Assembly: GCA_903893445.1 (NCBI GenBank) | Contig: CAITMG010000044.1 | Location: 1-39,999 of the forward strand | Origin: Candidatus Uhrbacteria bacterium | Lineage (GTDB): Bacteria; Patescibacteriota; Patescibacteriia; 2-12-FULL-60-25 | Direction: 5' to 3' | DNA: 39,999 nt | Part shown: positions 26,490 through 34,431 of the stretch, one piece after another | Position numbering within the stretch: the first letter of the stretch is position 1 | Layout: the number at the start of each line of letters is the position of its first letter | Program-made: the position numbers and the translations under genes | Notes under the pieces: generated by a model | What the model saw: the letters and a program-made list of their open reading frames with translations, nothing else | Databases searched by the model: none | What the model was told of the DNA's origin: nothing

Positions 26490-26521
26490 AAAAAGAAACA
26501 GGGCAGGCACGAGGCCTGCCC
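26490..26521 (-). terminator. Terminator of the S74 protein gene, built on the GTAGGGGC palindrome
   Basis: Minus-strand GTAGGGGCAGGC leads into arms GGGCAGGC/GCCTGCCC followed by TGTTTCTTTTTTTG. The same palindrome family as 6612 and 37353, here serving as an apparent Rho-independent terminator 11 bp after the stop. Confidence 0.7.
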
Positions 26522-26532
26522 CTACGAACCGT

Positions 26533-28749
26533 TTATTTCACTTTTGCTTCTAATGCGTCCAATCGTGCTTTTAATTGATCGTTCTCTGTTTTCAACTCTT
26601 TGATGGAGTTGAGCATCGTCCACATGATCGGATCATTGTTGACCTGGAGATAGCCATCGCTGTTTGTCGTGACGGCTTCCGGGACGGCCTTTTGAACACG
26701 TTGAGCGACCACACCGATGTACGTCTGGTCGGAACCAAGATGTTCCGCGTTGTCTTTTTTGTAGTTGTACGAAACCGGCTGAATCCCCATCAAATCTGAT
26801 AATCCGCGAGAAAAATCACCATGGACATCCTTGAGTCGCGCATCAGAGTAAACGGCCCAGGAACCACCTCCTGGCTTCGCCGCTGTCCCGTTGACCATGG
26901 TCAGGTTGGAGACACCGCCATTCCCGAGCGTTAACCCACCCGTATCGATGTAGACGTTTCCATTTTGGTTGACGTAGAGAAGATTTTTCCCAATCGTGCC
27001 ATCCGCATTGTACGCACCGACGTTAAACGCGCGACCGGCGAGATTTGGGATCCCTGCAACAAGCGTGCTTGGTTCAAGGAAGAGACCCCATCGACCAACG
27101 CCACCCTTTGCACCCGCATTAAAGTTATCGAAATTGCGCGTGATCATCGGAGCGGTGTTGGCAGATTCTTCAATACCGCGTGTGCCATCAAGCTGAACCG
27201 ATCCGCTTGTCTGTACACCGATTCCATTTGTCTGAGACAGATACGTGTAGATGCCGTAGTTCCCGTCATAGAAGAGACCACCGGCCGTGCCTGCGGTGTT
27301 TCCACCGACACTGTAGGTTCCCATTGATGAACCGTAGTTTAGTGCTCCGTATGATGCACCCTGGTTAAAACTCCCGGCATAGCTTGCGCTGGTAAAATAT
27401 CCTCCATACGACGCACCCGTCCCCTTTACGCCGTAACTTGCGCCCGTAAAATCGCCACCGACGGATCCGCCGGATCCTTTCACGGCAACGCCTGTCGAAG
27501 TATCCGTAGCTGACGCAAGAACGCCGTAATAGCGACCCGTCGCATCAACACCACGAGAAAAACCGGTGAACTGACCACCAATACCCGCATTGTATCCAGA
27601 CACAGCAATACCAGCACCATTTGATGTCGCAAGAACACCGTAATTCGTCCCTTGTGCATTGATCCCTGTTAGTCCGCCAGCGGCAATAATCGATGTGCCT
27701 GCGGAATTCGCATTGACGCCAAATGTTGAACCACTAAAGTAACCGCCCTGTGCACCACCTTGGCCGCTCACGGCAATTCCGCCGCCGCCAACCGTCGCGT
27801 CAACGCCATAACTTGAACCGTACGCGATCAAGCCTTTGTTTCCTCCGTTTGCAGAAACACCATATGTTGACCCGCTAAAATAGCCACCATTATTCCCACC
27901 AGCACCGTACACGGCAGTACCTCCAACAACCGTGGTCGCATAGAGGCCATATGTTGGACCCATTGTGCTTACCCCCGTGCTATTCGATGTAATCGATGCG
28001 CCAATGATATTGCCATACGCACTAATCCCATAACTCTGTCCCGAAAATGCACCACCTGTCTGTTGCCCAGTTCCGGAAACACCTGTACCACTTCCACCCC
28101 CACCCCAACCACTCACACCAATAGCATTTCCTTTTGCGCTAATGCCGTAAGAGGTTCCACTGACAGATGCCCCATAAAAACCACCGGAAACGCTAAAGGC
28201 ATTCAACCCGCTTGCGAACGTTGGATCTGAATACGTCACGGATAACGGACCGGTCATTGCATCACCAGCTTTTTGGACGTAACTCCCAGATGCACCGGTT
28301 AAATCTGTCCACGCGGAAATGCAATCAGACGGGCCAGTGCCCGGATTGAAGCAGAATCTGTCCGCCTGAACACGGCCATCTATACCGTTCACGGGGGTGT
28401 ATGGCGAAATCGCATTTACATTTATGCCACCGTTAACGTTGAGTTTGAAAGGTGACTGTGTGCTCCCAGCTCCACCCCAATTCCCAAAATTATAATTTGA
28501 GGTCGAGCTCGCATTGACCTGAAATTGATCACCGGATGTTAAACGAATAATGCCGTGTTGTTGAGCCGAACCCGTGCTATTCAACCACAATGGTCCAGGC
28601 ACATTACAGAGCTGTGGTTCGGCAATTGACTTTCCTGTGACATCGTTCCCGCAAAAGACGGCTGGTCCGTTGAATCCGGCATACGTCATAACCGGAAACG
28701 CTAACACAATTGCGATTGCAATAATGTTTTGAGGTGAAAGCAATTTCAT
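26533..28749 (-). CDS. Large secreted repeat protein with S74 intramolecular chaperone domain
   Basis: 738 residues. Signal peptide MKLLSPQNIIAIAIVLAFPVMTYA. The middle (about 170-510) is built of about ten degenerate Gly-rich repeats around motifs such as GGYFSGSTYGVSANG and GISAYGNIIGAS, likely a beta-helical or fibrous stalk. Residues ~620-738 are a peptidase S74-type C-terminal domain: the cleavage motif SDARLK, then GLSDLMGIQPVSYNYK, YIGVVAQRVQKAVPEAV, and a terminal coiled coil (LKTENDQLKARLDALEAK). S74 domains drive trimer folding of phage tail spikes and some bacterial surface fibres, then cut themselves off. With a bacterial signal peptide and no phage neighbours, a cell-surface fibre is more likely than a phage tail. 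Confidence 0.85.
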   Translation of the reverse strand: MKLLSPQNIIAIAIVLAFPVMTYAGFNGPAVFCGNDVTGKSIAEPQLCNVPGPLWLNSTGSAQQHGIIRLTSGDQFQVNASSTSNYNFGNWGGAGSTQSPFKLNVNGGINVNAISPYTPVNGIDGRVQADRFCFNPGTGPSDCISAWTDLTGASGSYVQKAGDAMTGPLSVTYSDPTFASGLNAFSVSGGFYGASVSGTSYGISAKGNAIGVSGWGGGGSGTGVSGTGQQTGGAFSGQSYGISAYGNIIGASITSNSTGVSTMGPTYGLYATTVVGGTAVYGAGGNNGGYFSGSTYGVSANGGNKGLIAYGSSYGVDATVGGGGIAVSGQGGAQGGYFSGSTFGVNANSAGTSIIAAGGLTGINAQGTNYGVLATSNGAGIAVSGYNAGIGGQFTGFSRGVDATGRYYGVLASATDTSTGVAVKGSGGSVGGDFTGASYGVKGTGASYGGYFTSASYAGSFNQGASYGALNYGSSMGTYSVGGNTAGTAGGLFYDGNYGIYTYLSQTNGIGVQTSGSVQLDGTRGIEESANTAPMITRNFDNFNAGAKGGVGRWGLFLEPSTLVAGIPNLAGRAFNVGAYNADGTIGKNLLYVNQNGNVYIDTGGLTLGNGGVSNLTMVNGTAAKPGGGSWAVYSDARLKDVHGDFSRGLSDLMGIQPVSYNYKKDNAEHLGSDQTYIGVVAQRVQKAVPEAVTTNSDGYLQVNNDPIMWTMLNSIKELKTENDQLKARLDALEAKVK

Positions 28750-28757
28750 ACCGCAAA

Positions 28758-28763
28758 ATTATA
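28758..28763 (-). promoter_or_regulatory. Extended -10 promoter of the S74 protein gene
   Basis: Minus-strand TGA-TATAAT, a consensus -10 with the extended TG, 8 nt before the ATG at 28749. Very short or absent leader. No -35 needed or found. Confidence 0.6.
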
Positions 28764-28771
28764 TCACACAA

Positions 28772-28808
28772 TTAAAAAACCCGTGTTGACACTTTGTCAG
28801 CACGGGTT
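28772..28808 (-). terminator. Rho-independent terminator of the DTG lipoprotein gene
   Basis: Minus-strand arms AACCCGTG and CACGGGTT with an inner TGACA/TGTCA pairing, followed by TTTTTT. 13 bp after the stop at 28822. Confidence 0.88.
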
Positions 28809-28821
28809 GAGTTTCACGATG

Positions 28822-30498
28822 TCAGTTGCAACTGCCGGCGTAGATCCCGGCCTTCCCCGATCCCGGACCGATATGTCCGGCCAGGAACCAGGTCGACCCC
28901 GGCGTCGGATCTGCCCACACGAACGAGGGCAGGAACGATCCAGCGATCGAGTACGTGGGCGGCGGCGAGATCTGATCCACGGTCGTGACGTGGATCGTCG
29001 ACACCGTTGAGTAGTAGCTCAGGGTGATCGCCGTTCCTGCGTACTTGGAGTACACGGGTCCGACGATCGGCGCGTTGGGATCTGCCGACGTGTAGCTCAC
29101 GGCCGACCAGGTGCTCATGGCGCTCGTCAGATGATAGATCGTGTTCGTGTAACCGCTGCCGGCCACACAACTCACGTACAGATCATTCGGACTCGTTCCA
29201 TGAATCTGACCAACCTGCGTGCATCCCGTCGGTGCGGCGATTTCCGTCCACGACGTTCCGTTGAAGAACATCACGAACCCGGCGACTTGCGTGGGCGTCG
29301 AGTCCATGTAGTAACCGGGAACATAGACGTGGCTCGAATCGAGCCCCCAAACCTTCCCGACCAATGCGCGGTACGGGTAGAGCGAGGAGGCCTTCGGGAG
29401 CGACTGCTTGACCCAGCTCGTTCCGTTATTGTGCCACACGATACTCTCGCCGATCTTCCAACCGACGAGATATTTATCCGACTCCCCGTTCCCCCAAATA
29501 CCTCCAAAGTCCAACGCGGAGGGCGCCGTAACGTCCTTCATCCAGACTCCAGAGACTTTGTGGTACAGGATGCCACGCGACGCGCCGTGCCCTGCGACCC
29601 AGATGCTCGCGTCGTTCATGCCCCAGATTCCACGCGTGTCCATCGGATCGTCGAGGTTTTCAGGCGAGGTATCGACCTCTTCCTGCACCCAGGACGTTCC
29701 GTTGTAGTGCGCGACGGCACCGTGGCTCGATGCGCCGACCGTGGCGTAGATGTTCGACAGGCTCGTCCCCCAGATTCCGCTGAGGGCCTTGATGTCGTAC
29801 TTCCCCGTCGAGGTCGTGAGCTGGAGGTCGTGAAACCCCTTGTCCATCGTCCACGACGAATCGTCGCATTTGAACGACCCGTGAGCGACCGTTCCCGTAT
29901 CCGCGGTGCCGGTATCGACGACGCCCGTGTCGGGCGTGCCGGTATCGACGACCGTCGAATCTGCCGAATCGGTGCCGGTGTCTGCCGGCGGGACGTAGGT
30001 GTCGGGGCTGCCGGAATCCACGATCGTGGTGTCCGGGGTGCCCGTGTCGACCGGCGGGACGTACGTATCCGGCGAACCGGTATCGACGACCGTCGTGTCG
30101 GGCGAACCCGTATCGACCGGAGGTACGAACGTGTCCGGGATGATGACATCCGGGAGCGCCGTGTCGGGCGAACCCGTATCGACCGGCGGAACGAAGGTGT
30201 CCGTCGACATCGTATCCGGCGTGCCGGAATCGACATCCGTGTCGACCGGAGCATCCGTGGGGACGCTCGTGTCGACGTCGGAATCCTTCTGCGTACAGCC
30301 CGTCGAAGACAGGACGCACGGCGACGAGTCCGGATCTGCATCCGAGACGACCGTTTCGGCCGTCCCACTGTCGTTCGTATCCGGCGTCAGCGTCTCACCC
30401 GAGGGGGTGGACGAGCAGCCGATGGCGAACGTGACGAGAAACATGACAGAGATGAACCAGGCCTCGGCGGCCCGGCTCTGAAAAAGCCGTCGAGTCAT
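28822..30498 (-). CDS. GC-rich lipoprotein: DTGSPDT repeats plus propeller-like domain
   Basis: 558 residues. Signal peptide with lipobox FAIGC (Cys28). Residues 29-207 are a disordered Asp/Thr/Pro/Val spacer with tandem units such as VDTGSPDTYVPPVDTG. Residues 208-558 contain repeated blades of the type GIWGTSLSNIYATVGA, GIWGMNDASIWVAG and IHGTSPNDLYVSC. I recognise this style from propeller-like lipoproteins of Myxococcota and related deltaproteobacteria. Start supported by GAGGTG 4 nt before the ATG. The gene is more GC-rich than its surroundings and has a consensus-like promoter and its own terminator, so transfer is plausible. Binding partner unknown. The 463-codon antisense ORF is a composition artefact. 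Confidence 0.8.
   Translation of the reverse strand: MTRRLFQSRAAEAWFISVMFLVTFAIGCSSTPSGETLTPDTNDSGTAETVVSDADPDSSPCVLSSTGCTQKDSDVDTSVPTDAPVDTDVDSGTPDTMSTDTFVPPVDTGSPDTALPDVIIPDTFVPPVDTGSPDTTVVDTGSPDTYVPPVDTGTPDTTIVDSGSPDTYVPPADTGTDSADSTVVDTGTPDTGVVDTGTADTGTVAHGSFKCDDSSWTMDKGFHDLQLTTSTGKYDIKALSGIWGTSLSNIYATVGASSHGAVAHYNGTSWVQEEVDTSPENLDDPMDTRGIWGMNDASIWVAGHGASRGILYHKVSGVWMKDVTAPSALDFGGIWGNGESDKYLVGWKIGESIVWHNNGTSWVKQSLPKASSLYPYRALVGKVWGLDSSHVYVPGYYMDSTPTQVAGFVMFFNGTSWTEIAAPTGCTQVGQIHGTSPNDLYVSCVAGSGYTNTIYHLTSAMSTWSAVSYTSADPNAPIVGPVYSKYAGTAITLSYYSTVSTIHVTTVDQISPPPTYSIAGSFLPSFVWADPTPGSTWFLAGHIGPGSGKAGIYAGSCN
29889..30262 (-). repeat. Tandem nucleotide repeats encoding DTGSPDT units
   Basis: Near-identical stretches such as GGCGAACCCGTATCGACCGG recur at several spacings and encode the Asp/Thr/Pro linker of the lipoprotein. 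Such repeats can expand or contract by slippage or recombination in multiples of three. Confidence 0.75.
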
Positions 30499-30600
30499 GG
30501 AGCACCTCGTTATTGCAACTGACAGGTTGTGAAAGGACTCTCATCAGCCGAATTGCCGACGAGATCGCACCTCATCCTCTATCAGGTGCACGATGAGTTC
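30499..30600 (-). other. Long structured 5' leader of the DTG lipoprotein gene
   Basis: If transcription starts just after the -10 at 30601-30606, the leader is about 95 nt, unusual in this window. It holds inverted repeats: GTGCACCT/AGGTGCG as a hairpin, and CTCATC at 30540-30545 with GATGAG further on. It may be a regulated leader; no known riboswitch family was recognised. Confidence 0.4.
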
Positions 30601-30629
30601 AAAATACACGAAAAATGGGTTTTTGTCAA
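30601..30629 (-). promoter_or_regulatory. Promoter of the DTG lipoprotein gene
   Basis: Minus-strand TTGACA (30624-30629, perfect consensus), 17-nt spacer, TATTTT (30601-30606). Confidence 0.6.
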
Positions 30630-30682
30630 TATGGGGCGCGTCAAGACCGCCGTGTGGATAAATGAAAAATCGTTCGATGTGG

Positions 30683-30688
30683 TATCAT
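30683..30688 (+). promoter_or_regulatory. Extended -10 promoter of the gene at 30697
   Basis: TGG-TATCAT, 8 nt before the ATG at 30697. It is divergent from the DTG lipoprotein promoter about 55 bp away. It supports the internal methionine as start. Confidence 0.55.
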
Positions 30689-30696
30689 TCGCGTAT

Positions 30697-31299
30697 ATGG
30701 AACTCGAAGCAAGATCAACCAGTCGACGAATTCTCGCAGGGCTCGCGATCGTCCTTGTCATCACGGCTTTTGTCCTCGTTGGACTCAACGCTCTGATGAA
30801 ACAGCAAGGCAAAGCCCCAATCATCTCCAATCCGTTCAATCAACAAGCGGCAGATGATTCGTATATCAAGGGCTATACCGCAGCACGTGCAAAATACACG
30901 CAACTTTGCCCATTAGCTCAAACGTCAGACCCACATACCCTGACCGCAACAATCACCTCCGTTGGTTCGGGAAAGATTGACGTGAAGCCAACAAATCTGG
31001 ATACAGATCCCCTGGTTGATCACGTCGCGGATCTTCGTTCGATCACCGTCAGCGCAAACACAACGGTCACAAAACAAAGCAACGTTTCTCCGGAAGATTT
31101 TGCGAAACAGCTCCAAGCATTCCAAGCACAGACAGCAAAAAACACCACAGGAACGCCAACGGCATTACCTGCGCCAGTTGTTTCCGCCAACGCATCAACA
31201 AGTGATCTTAAAGTCGGTCAAACGATTATGATCAAAAGCGCTTCAGAGGTTCGACTTCTCGAAACCATCCCAGCGACATCGATTACGATTCTCAATTAA
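30697..31299 (+). CDS. Membrane-anchored hypothetical protein
   Basis: 200 residues from MELEARSTSRRILAG; the ORF-track start 56 codons earlier runs through two promoters and is not used. One N-terminal membrane helix (about 12-34, ILAGLAIVLVITAFVLVGLNAL) is followed by an external domain. It contains YTAARAKYTQLCPLA, then TLTATITSVGSGKIDVKPTNL and SDLKVGQTIMIKSASEVRL. The last two segments, with TATITSVG and KVGQTIMI, recall the small OB-like domains of DUF5666-type proteins that bracket a Ser/Thr/Pro linker. Its stop overlaps the convergent gene by 4 bp. Function unknown. Confidence 0.7.
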   Translation: MELEARSTSRRILAGLAIVLVITAFVLVGLNALMKQQGKAPIISNPFNQQAADDSYIKGYTAARAKYTQLCPLAQTSDPHTLTATITSVGSGKIDVKPTNLDTDPLVDHVADLRSITVSANTTVTKQSNVSPEDFAKQLQAFQAQTAKNTTGTPTALPAPVVSANASTSDLKVGQTIMIKSASEVRLLETIPATSITILN

Positions 31300-31982
31300 T
31301 CGTTTTTCTCTTGTTGTTTCTCATCGCGGCGATTTCCCTCGTCGCGATGTTTGTTTTTAGATGTTTCTTCGCCCTTTTGAATGGAAGACTTTCGCTGTCC
31401 ATCCAGATGTTCGATTTTGGTATTGAGATGTTCGATCTCTGCATCCATCTCTGTGGAAGAAACAACGTCCTGTTTTAAAAGATGAACATGCTGTTCCTTG
31501 AGCGTCCCAAGCTTTTCATCCATCTCTTGTCGCGTTGATGTTGCGAGTGCGTCGTTTTCATCAATCTGCGAATCCAGGCTTGTTTCGATGTTTTTGATAA
31601 CATCTTTGGTCACTGGCTTGTGCTTGGACTGCATGACTTGCTGTTCTTTGACACGACGCTCGAGATGCTTGATGCCAACGCGAGCTTTTTGTTCCGGATT
31701 GGTTGCCATGGACGTCTCAACCGTCTCGAGCGCGGTGCGAACGCTATAAAGCGGATGATCTGGCGTGACATCTTCGGAGTTATACGCGTAAACACCGGTT
31801 GCACCGCTCATGAGCGAGACTGCCGTCAAACCACCCACGGCAACCTTCCACCCCTGAATCCACCATGTTCCATGACCAGATTTTTGCTTGAGTTGCTTTT
31901 CGAGCGAACGCAAAAACGCTGGGCTCGGATCAGCCTTTTGTCCCAGATGTTTCAATTTTCGCTCCAAAAGCCAGTTGGTCAT
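31296..31982 (-). CDS. Anti-sigma/DUF5667-like membrane protein
   Basis: 228 residues. The N-terminal cytoplasmic part (MTNWLLERKLKHLGQKADPSPAFLRSLEKQLKQ) is followed by one membrane helix (about 48-66, VAVGGLTAVSLMSGATGVYAY). An outside segment with DVTPDHPLYSVRTALETVETSM follows, the hallmark of the DUF5667 region found in sigma-factor partner proteins. The C-terminal half is a long charged coiled coil ending in a hydrophilic tail. It follows the ECF sigma gene by 21 bp, so it is the likely membrane anti-sigma or sensor. No zinc-binding anti-sigma motif is visible. Confidence 0.7.
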   Translation of the reverse strand: MTNWLLERKLKHLGQKADPSPAFLRSLEKQLKQKSGHGTWWIQGWKVAVGGLTAVSLMSGATGVYAYNSEDVTPDHPLYSVRTALETVETSMATNPEQKARVGIKHLERRVKEQQVMQSKHKPVTKDVIKNIETSLDSQIDENDALATSTRQEMDEKLGTLKEQHVHLLKQDVVSSTEMDAEIEHLNTKIEHLDGQRKSSIQKGEETSKNKHRDEGNRRDEKQQEKND

Positions 31983-32003
31983 AACGCTTAATACCTGAAT
32001 CGC

Positions 32004-32498
32004 TTATTTTTGTTTCAGAATCTTCTTGAGCTCCTTGAGGACGCGATGCGCCTGGACCCGCAGGGCACCGGCGTTTTTCCCAACTTCGGCCGCAATATCC
32101 TCATAGGACCAGCCTTCCAGGTACTTTTTACGCACCAAATCCGCACTTTCTGCATCGAGTTTGCCAACGGCATCCAAGAGCCGGCGTTCGTCGTAATTCG
32201 TCGCCAAACGATCTTGGACGTCATCACGATCCCACAACGTGTTCTCGATCTCCTCCAAATCCACGCCTGGCCGCTCTTTTTGCAGTTGATTAATCAGGTG
32301 ATTGCGAGCAATCGTCAAAATCCAGGATGTCGCGCTAATGGCTGGATCGTAGCGATCAAAAGCATTAAACGCCTTTAAAAAGACGTCCTGCGTCAGATCT
32401 TCTGCCACCTCTTTTTTTCCGCCAACGCGATAAAACAAAAACCGATACACGCGTTTGACGTGTTCGCGATAAAAATCAGGAAAGTGTTTTTTATCCAT
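32004..32498 (-). CDS. ECF-type RNA polymerase sigma factor
   Basis: 164 residues. Region 2 is clear (FYREHVKRVYRFLFYRVGGKKEVAEDLTQDVFLKAF, then TSWILTIARNHLINQLQKE). Region 4 is also clear (LDAVGKLDAESADLVRKKYLEGWSYEDIAAEVGKNAGALRVQAHRVLKELKK). It redirects RNA polymerase to a specific regulon, with activity presumably restrained by the membrane protein encoded next. It overlaps the upstream membrane gene by 8 bp, indicating coupling. The ATG has no Shine-Dalgarno sequence. Confidence 0.93.
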   Translation of the reverse strand: MDKKHFPDFYREHVKRVYRFLFYRVGGKKEVAEDLTQDVFLKAFNAFDRYDPAISATSWILTIARNHLINQLQKERPGVDLEEIENTLWDRDDVQDRLATNYDERRLLDAVGKLDAESADLVRKKYLEGWSYEDIAAEVGKNAGALRVQAHRVLKELKKILKQK

Positions 32499-32994
32499 TT
32501 GGCAAAAACAGCATGACCAACAATGGGATTGTCAGCCACAAGCTTCGTCCAGCGTCACCTAAAAAGATGGTTTTTGTCAATCCAGAGAGTCCACTAGCCA
32601 TCTCCGACGGCAACAACGTGAGCGTGAGACTGATGAGCAACCCAACTTGCAGAACGCTGAGCAGCGATGTCTGCCACCAGCGCGACGAGCCGCCAAGCGC
32701 GCTCATCAACGAACGACGAAAGAATTGAAAGAAGGTCAACGTAAAAATCAGCAAAAAGACCGCAAGCTTCGCGTACGTATCTGGAATATGTGCCGCATGT
32801 GCCGCGATATCGAGATACGGAACGTTGATTGCCACGGCAAACGCAACATACGACGCCAAGAGAATGCCGGAGATGCGATCACGTCCGAGCGAAATGCCGT
32901 AGAGAATGGAACCGATTAACAGCGCACCAATAATGAAGACGTCAAAACCGGCAACCGAACTGCCGAATGACGTAAGGAGCGTGGAAGTAGCCAT
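32491..32994 (-). CDS. Multi-pass membrane protein upstream of the ECF sigma gene
   Basis: 167 residues with about four to five hydrophobic helices (FDVFIIGALLIGSILYGISLG, ILLASYVAFAVAINVPYL, LAVFLLIFTLTFFQFF, LLSVLQVGLLISLTLTLLP, LWLTIPLLVMLFLP). No catalytic motif or family recognised; the layout faintly recalls CvpA-like proteins. The overlap with the sigma gene suggests functional linkage, for example to an envelope signal. Promoter: extended -10 TGA-TATCAT at 33003-33008. Confidence 0.7.
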   Translation of the reverse strand: MATSTLLTSFGSSVAGFDVFIIGALLIGSILYGISLGRDRISGILLASYVAFAVAINVPYLDIAAHAAHIPDTYAKLAVFLLIFTLTFFQFFRRSLMSALGGSSRWWQTSLLSVLQVGLLISLTLTLLPSEMASGLSGLTKTIFLGDAGRSLWLTIPLLVMLFLPNG

Positions 32995-33002
32995 GTTTTA
33001 GC

Positions 33003-33008
33003 ATGATA
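33003..33008 (-). promoter_or_regulatory. Extended -10 promoter of the membrane-sigma-anti-sigma unit
   Basis: Minus-strand TATCAT, 8 nt before the ATG at 32994. The TGA stop of dnaJ directly before it supplies the extended TG. The unit can therefore be transcribed apart from the dnaJ operon. Confidence 0.5.
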
Positions 33009-34082
33009 TCACAGACCGTTTTTTCGCAATTCTTCGAGCGCCTTTTTTTGATCCTTCGTTGGTTTGTGTGGAACGATCGGTTGGACCGTCACGAGATGAT
33101 CACCGCGACCATTTGATCGCAAGAAAGGAAATCCTTTTCCGCGAATCTTGAATACCGTTCCTGGCTCTGTGCCATCTGGAATCTTGAGTGAGCCTTTGCC
33201 ATCCACTGTTTCGATCTCGACTTCACCGCCAAGTGCGAGCATGGAAAATGCAACCTGCGCCGTTGAATGAATATCACTCTGTTCGCGTTCAAAGATCGGA
33301 TGCGATTTGACGCGAATATGAATGTACAAATCGCCCGGTTTACCGCCTGCACCCGGATGCTCCCCTTCGCCTGCGACTTTCAACGTCTCACCATCCGCAA
33401 TGCCTGGCGGAACATCAACGGACATTTCTTTTTGTTTGCGCTCAACGCCAGATCCACTGCAGTGCTTACAGATTTTCGATGGCTTGGAACCTTTTCCCGC
33501 ACAATCGGAACATACCACCGCGCTTTGCATGGTGCCAAACATCGTGCGGACATTTTGCACGACCTGTCCTCGACCACCACACGTTTTACAGGTTTCCATG
33601 TTTGCGCCAGGTTCCGCGCCCGATCCTTTACAGATGTCACACGCGTCGTGCTTAAAAAGCTTGATGGATTTTTTAACGCCATTCACGGCATCTAAAAACT
33701 CAATGAGCAAATCCGTTTCAATATCACGACCACGCGCCGGACCACGCCCACGTCCGCCACCCATCCCAAACATATTGCCGAGGATGTCACCAAAATCACC
33801 CAAATCATCCATGTTGATATTGAATCCATCAAAACCCGCGCCTGGATTGCCGCCACCCATGCCACCATTTTCAAACGCCGCCGATCCAAATTGATCGTAC
33901 TTGGTGCGTTTTTCTTTATTGCCAATCACCTGATAGGCCTCGTTGAGATCTTTAAACTTTGCTTGATCTCCACCTTTATCCGGATGATGCTCGTGCGCTA
34001 AACGACGAAATGCTTTTTTGATTTCGTCTTCAGTCGCATTCTTTTGCACGCCAAGAATGGCGTAGTAGTCTTTTGAGGGCAT
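33009..34082 (-). CDS. dnaJ: Chaperone DnaJ (Hsp40)
   Basis: 357 residues. J domain with the HPD motif (AHEHHPDKGGDQ) at residues 5-70, Gly/Phe-rich linker (GGMGGGNPGAGFDGF), four CxxCxGxG zinc modules (CDICKGSG, CKTCGGRG, CSDCAGKG, CKHCSGSG), then the C-terminal substrate domains. It stimulates DnaK ATPase and delivers substrates. AGGA 4 nt before the ATG is a plausible ribosome-binding site. Last gene of the hrcA operon. Confidence 0.97.
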   Translation of the reverse strand: MPSKDYYAILGVQKNATEDEIKKAFRRLAHEHHPDKGGDQAKFKDLNEAYQVIGNKEKRTKYDQFGSAAFENGGMGGGNPGAGFDGFNINMDDLGDFGDILGNMFGMGGGRGRGPARGRDIETDLLIEFLDAVNGVKKSIKLFKHDACDICKGSGAEPGANMETCKTCGGRGQVVQNVRTMFGTMQSAVVCSDCAGKGSKPSKICKHCSGSGVERKQKEMSVDVPPGIADGETLKVAGEGEHPGAGGKPGDLYIHIRVKSHPIFEREQSDIHSTAQVAFSMLALGGEVEIETVDGKGSLKIPDGTEPGTVFKIRGKGFPFLRSNGRGDHLVTVQPIVPHKPTKDQKKALEELRKNGL

Positions 34083-34088
34083 GAATTC

Positions 34089-34376
34089 CTATTTCGCGCC
34101 GTCTTTTGGTGCTTCGTAGCGCATCTTTTCCCACTGTTGGATCGTTTGCTGAAGAACGTTCACGAGTTCCTGCGCGGTAAAGCGGTTGAGGAACAAGCGT
34201 GAGACGAGCTGTGCTGGCTGACCAGCGGTGTTGACGTGGCTAAAAAAATCAATTGCAACATCGCGTTCCTGCGACGTGACGCTAAACGCGTTGGCGTAGC
34301 GGCCCATCAATTGATCGGTTTCACCATGAACGTTGAATGGCTTTGGCTGTGCGGCCTGTGGCTGTTGTTCAGACAT
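34089..34376 (-). CDS. DUF3467 protein inside the chaperone operon
   Basis: 95 residues from MSEQQPQAAQPKPFNV; the longer ORF-track start runs through a GC-rich structured spacer. The core (MGRYANAFSVTSQERDVAIDF, then VSRLFLNRFTAQELVNVLQQTIQQWE) has the DUF3467 pattern: YAN, a beta strand pair, DF, SR, then a final helix. These small proteins have no proven function. It lies between dnaK and dnaJ, 6 bp from dnaJ, so it is made under the same heat-shock control. A chaperone-related role is inference from position. Confidence 0.78.
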   Translation of the reverse strand: MSEQQPQAAQPKPFNVHGETDQLMGRYANAFSVTSQERDVAIDFFSHVNTAGQPAQLVSRLFLNRFTAQELVNVLQQTIQQWEKMRYEAPKDGAK

Positions 34377-34431
34377 ATTTTTGTTTGTTTGGAATGATTG
34401 AATATTAGAACCGTGCGGGTGACAGGCGAAT

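Noticed and set aside
26533-28749. Prophage tail-fibre gene
   Set aside because: S74 domains are common in phage, but there is a bacterial signal peptide, an own promoter and terminator, and no other phage gene nearby.
29131-30522. 463-codon plus-strand ORF opposite the DTG lipoprotein gene
   Set aside because: Arg/Asp-rich, no domain logic, fully antisense to a gene with signal peptide, lipobox, ribosome site and terminator. Open only because of GC-rich repeats.
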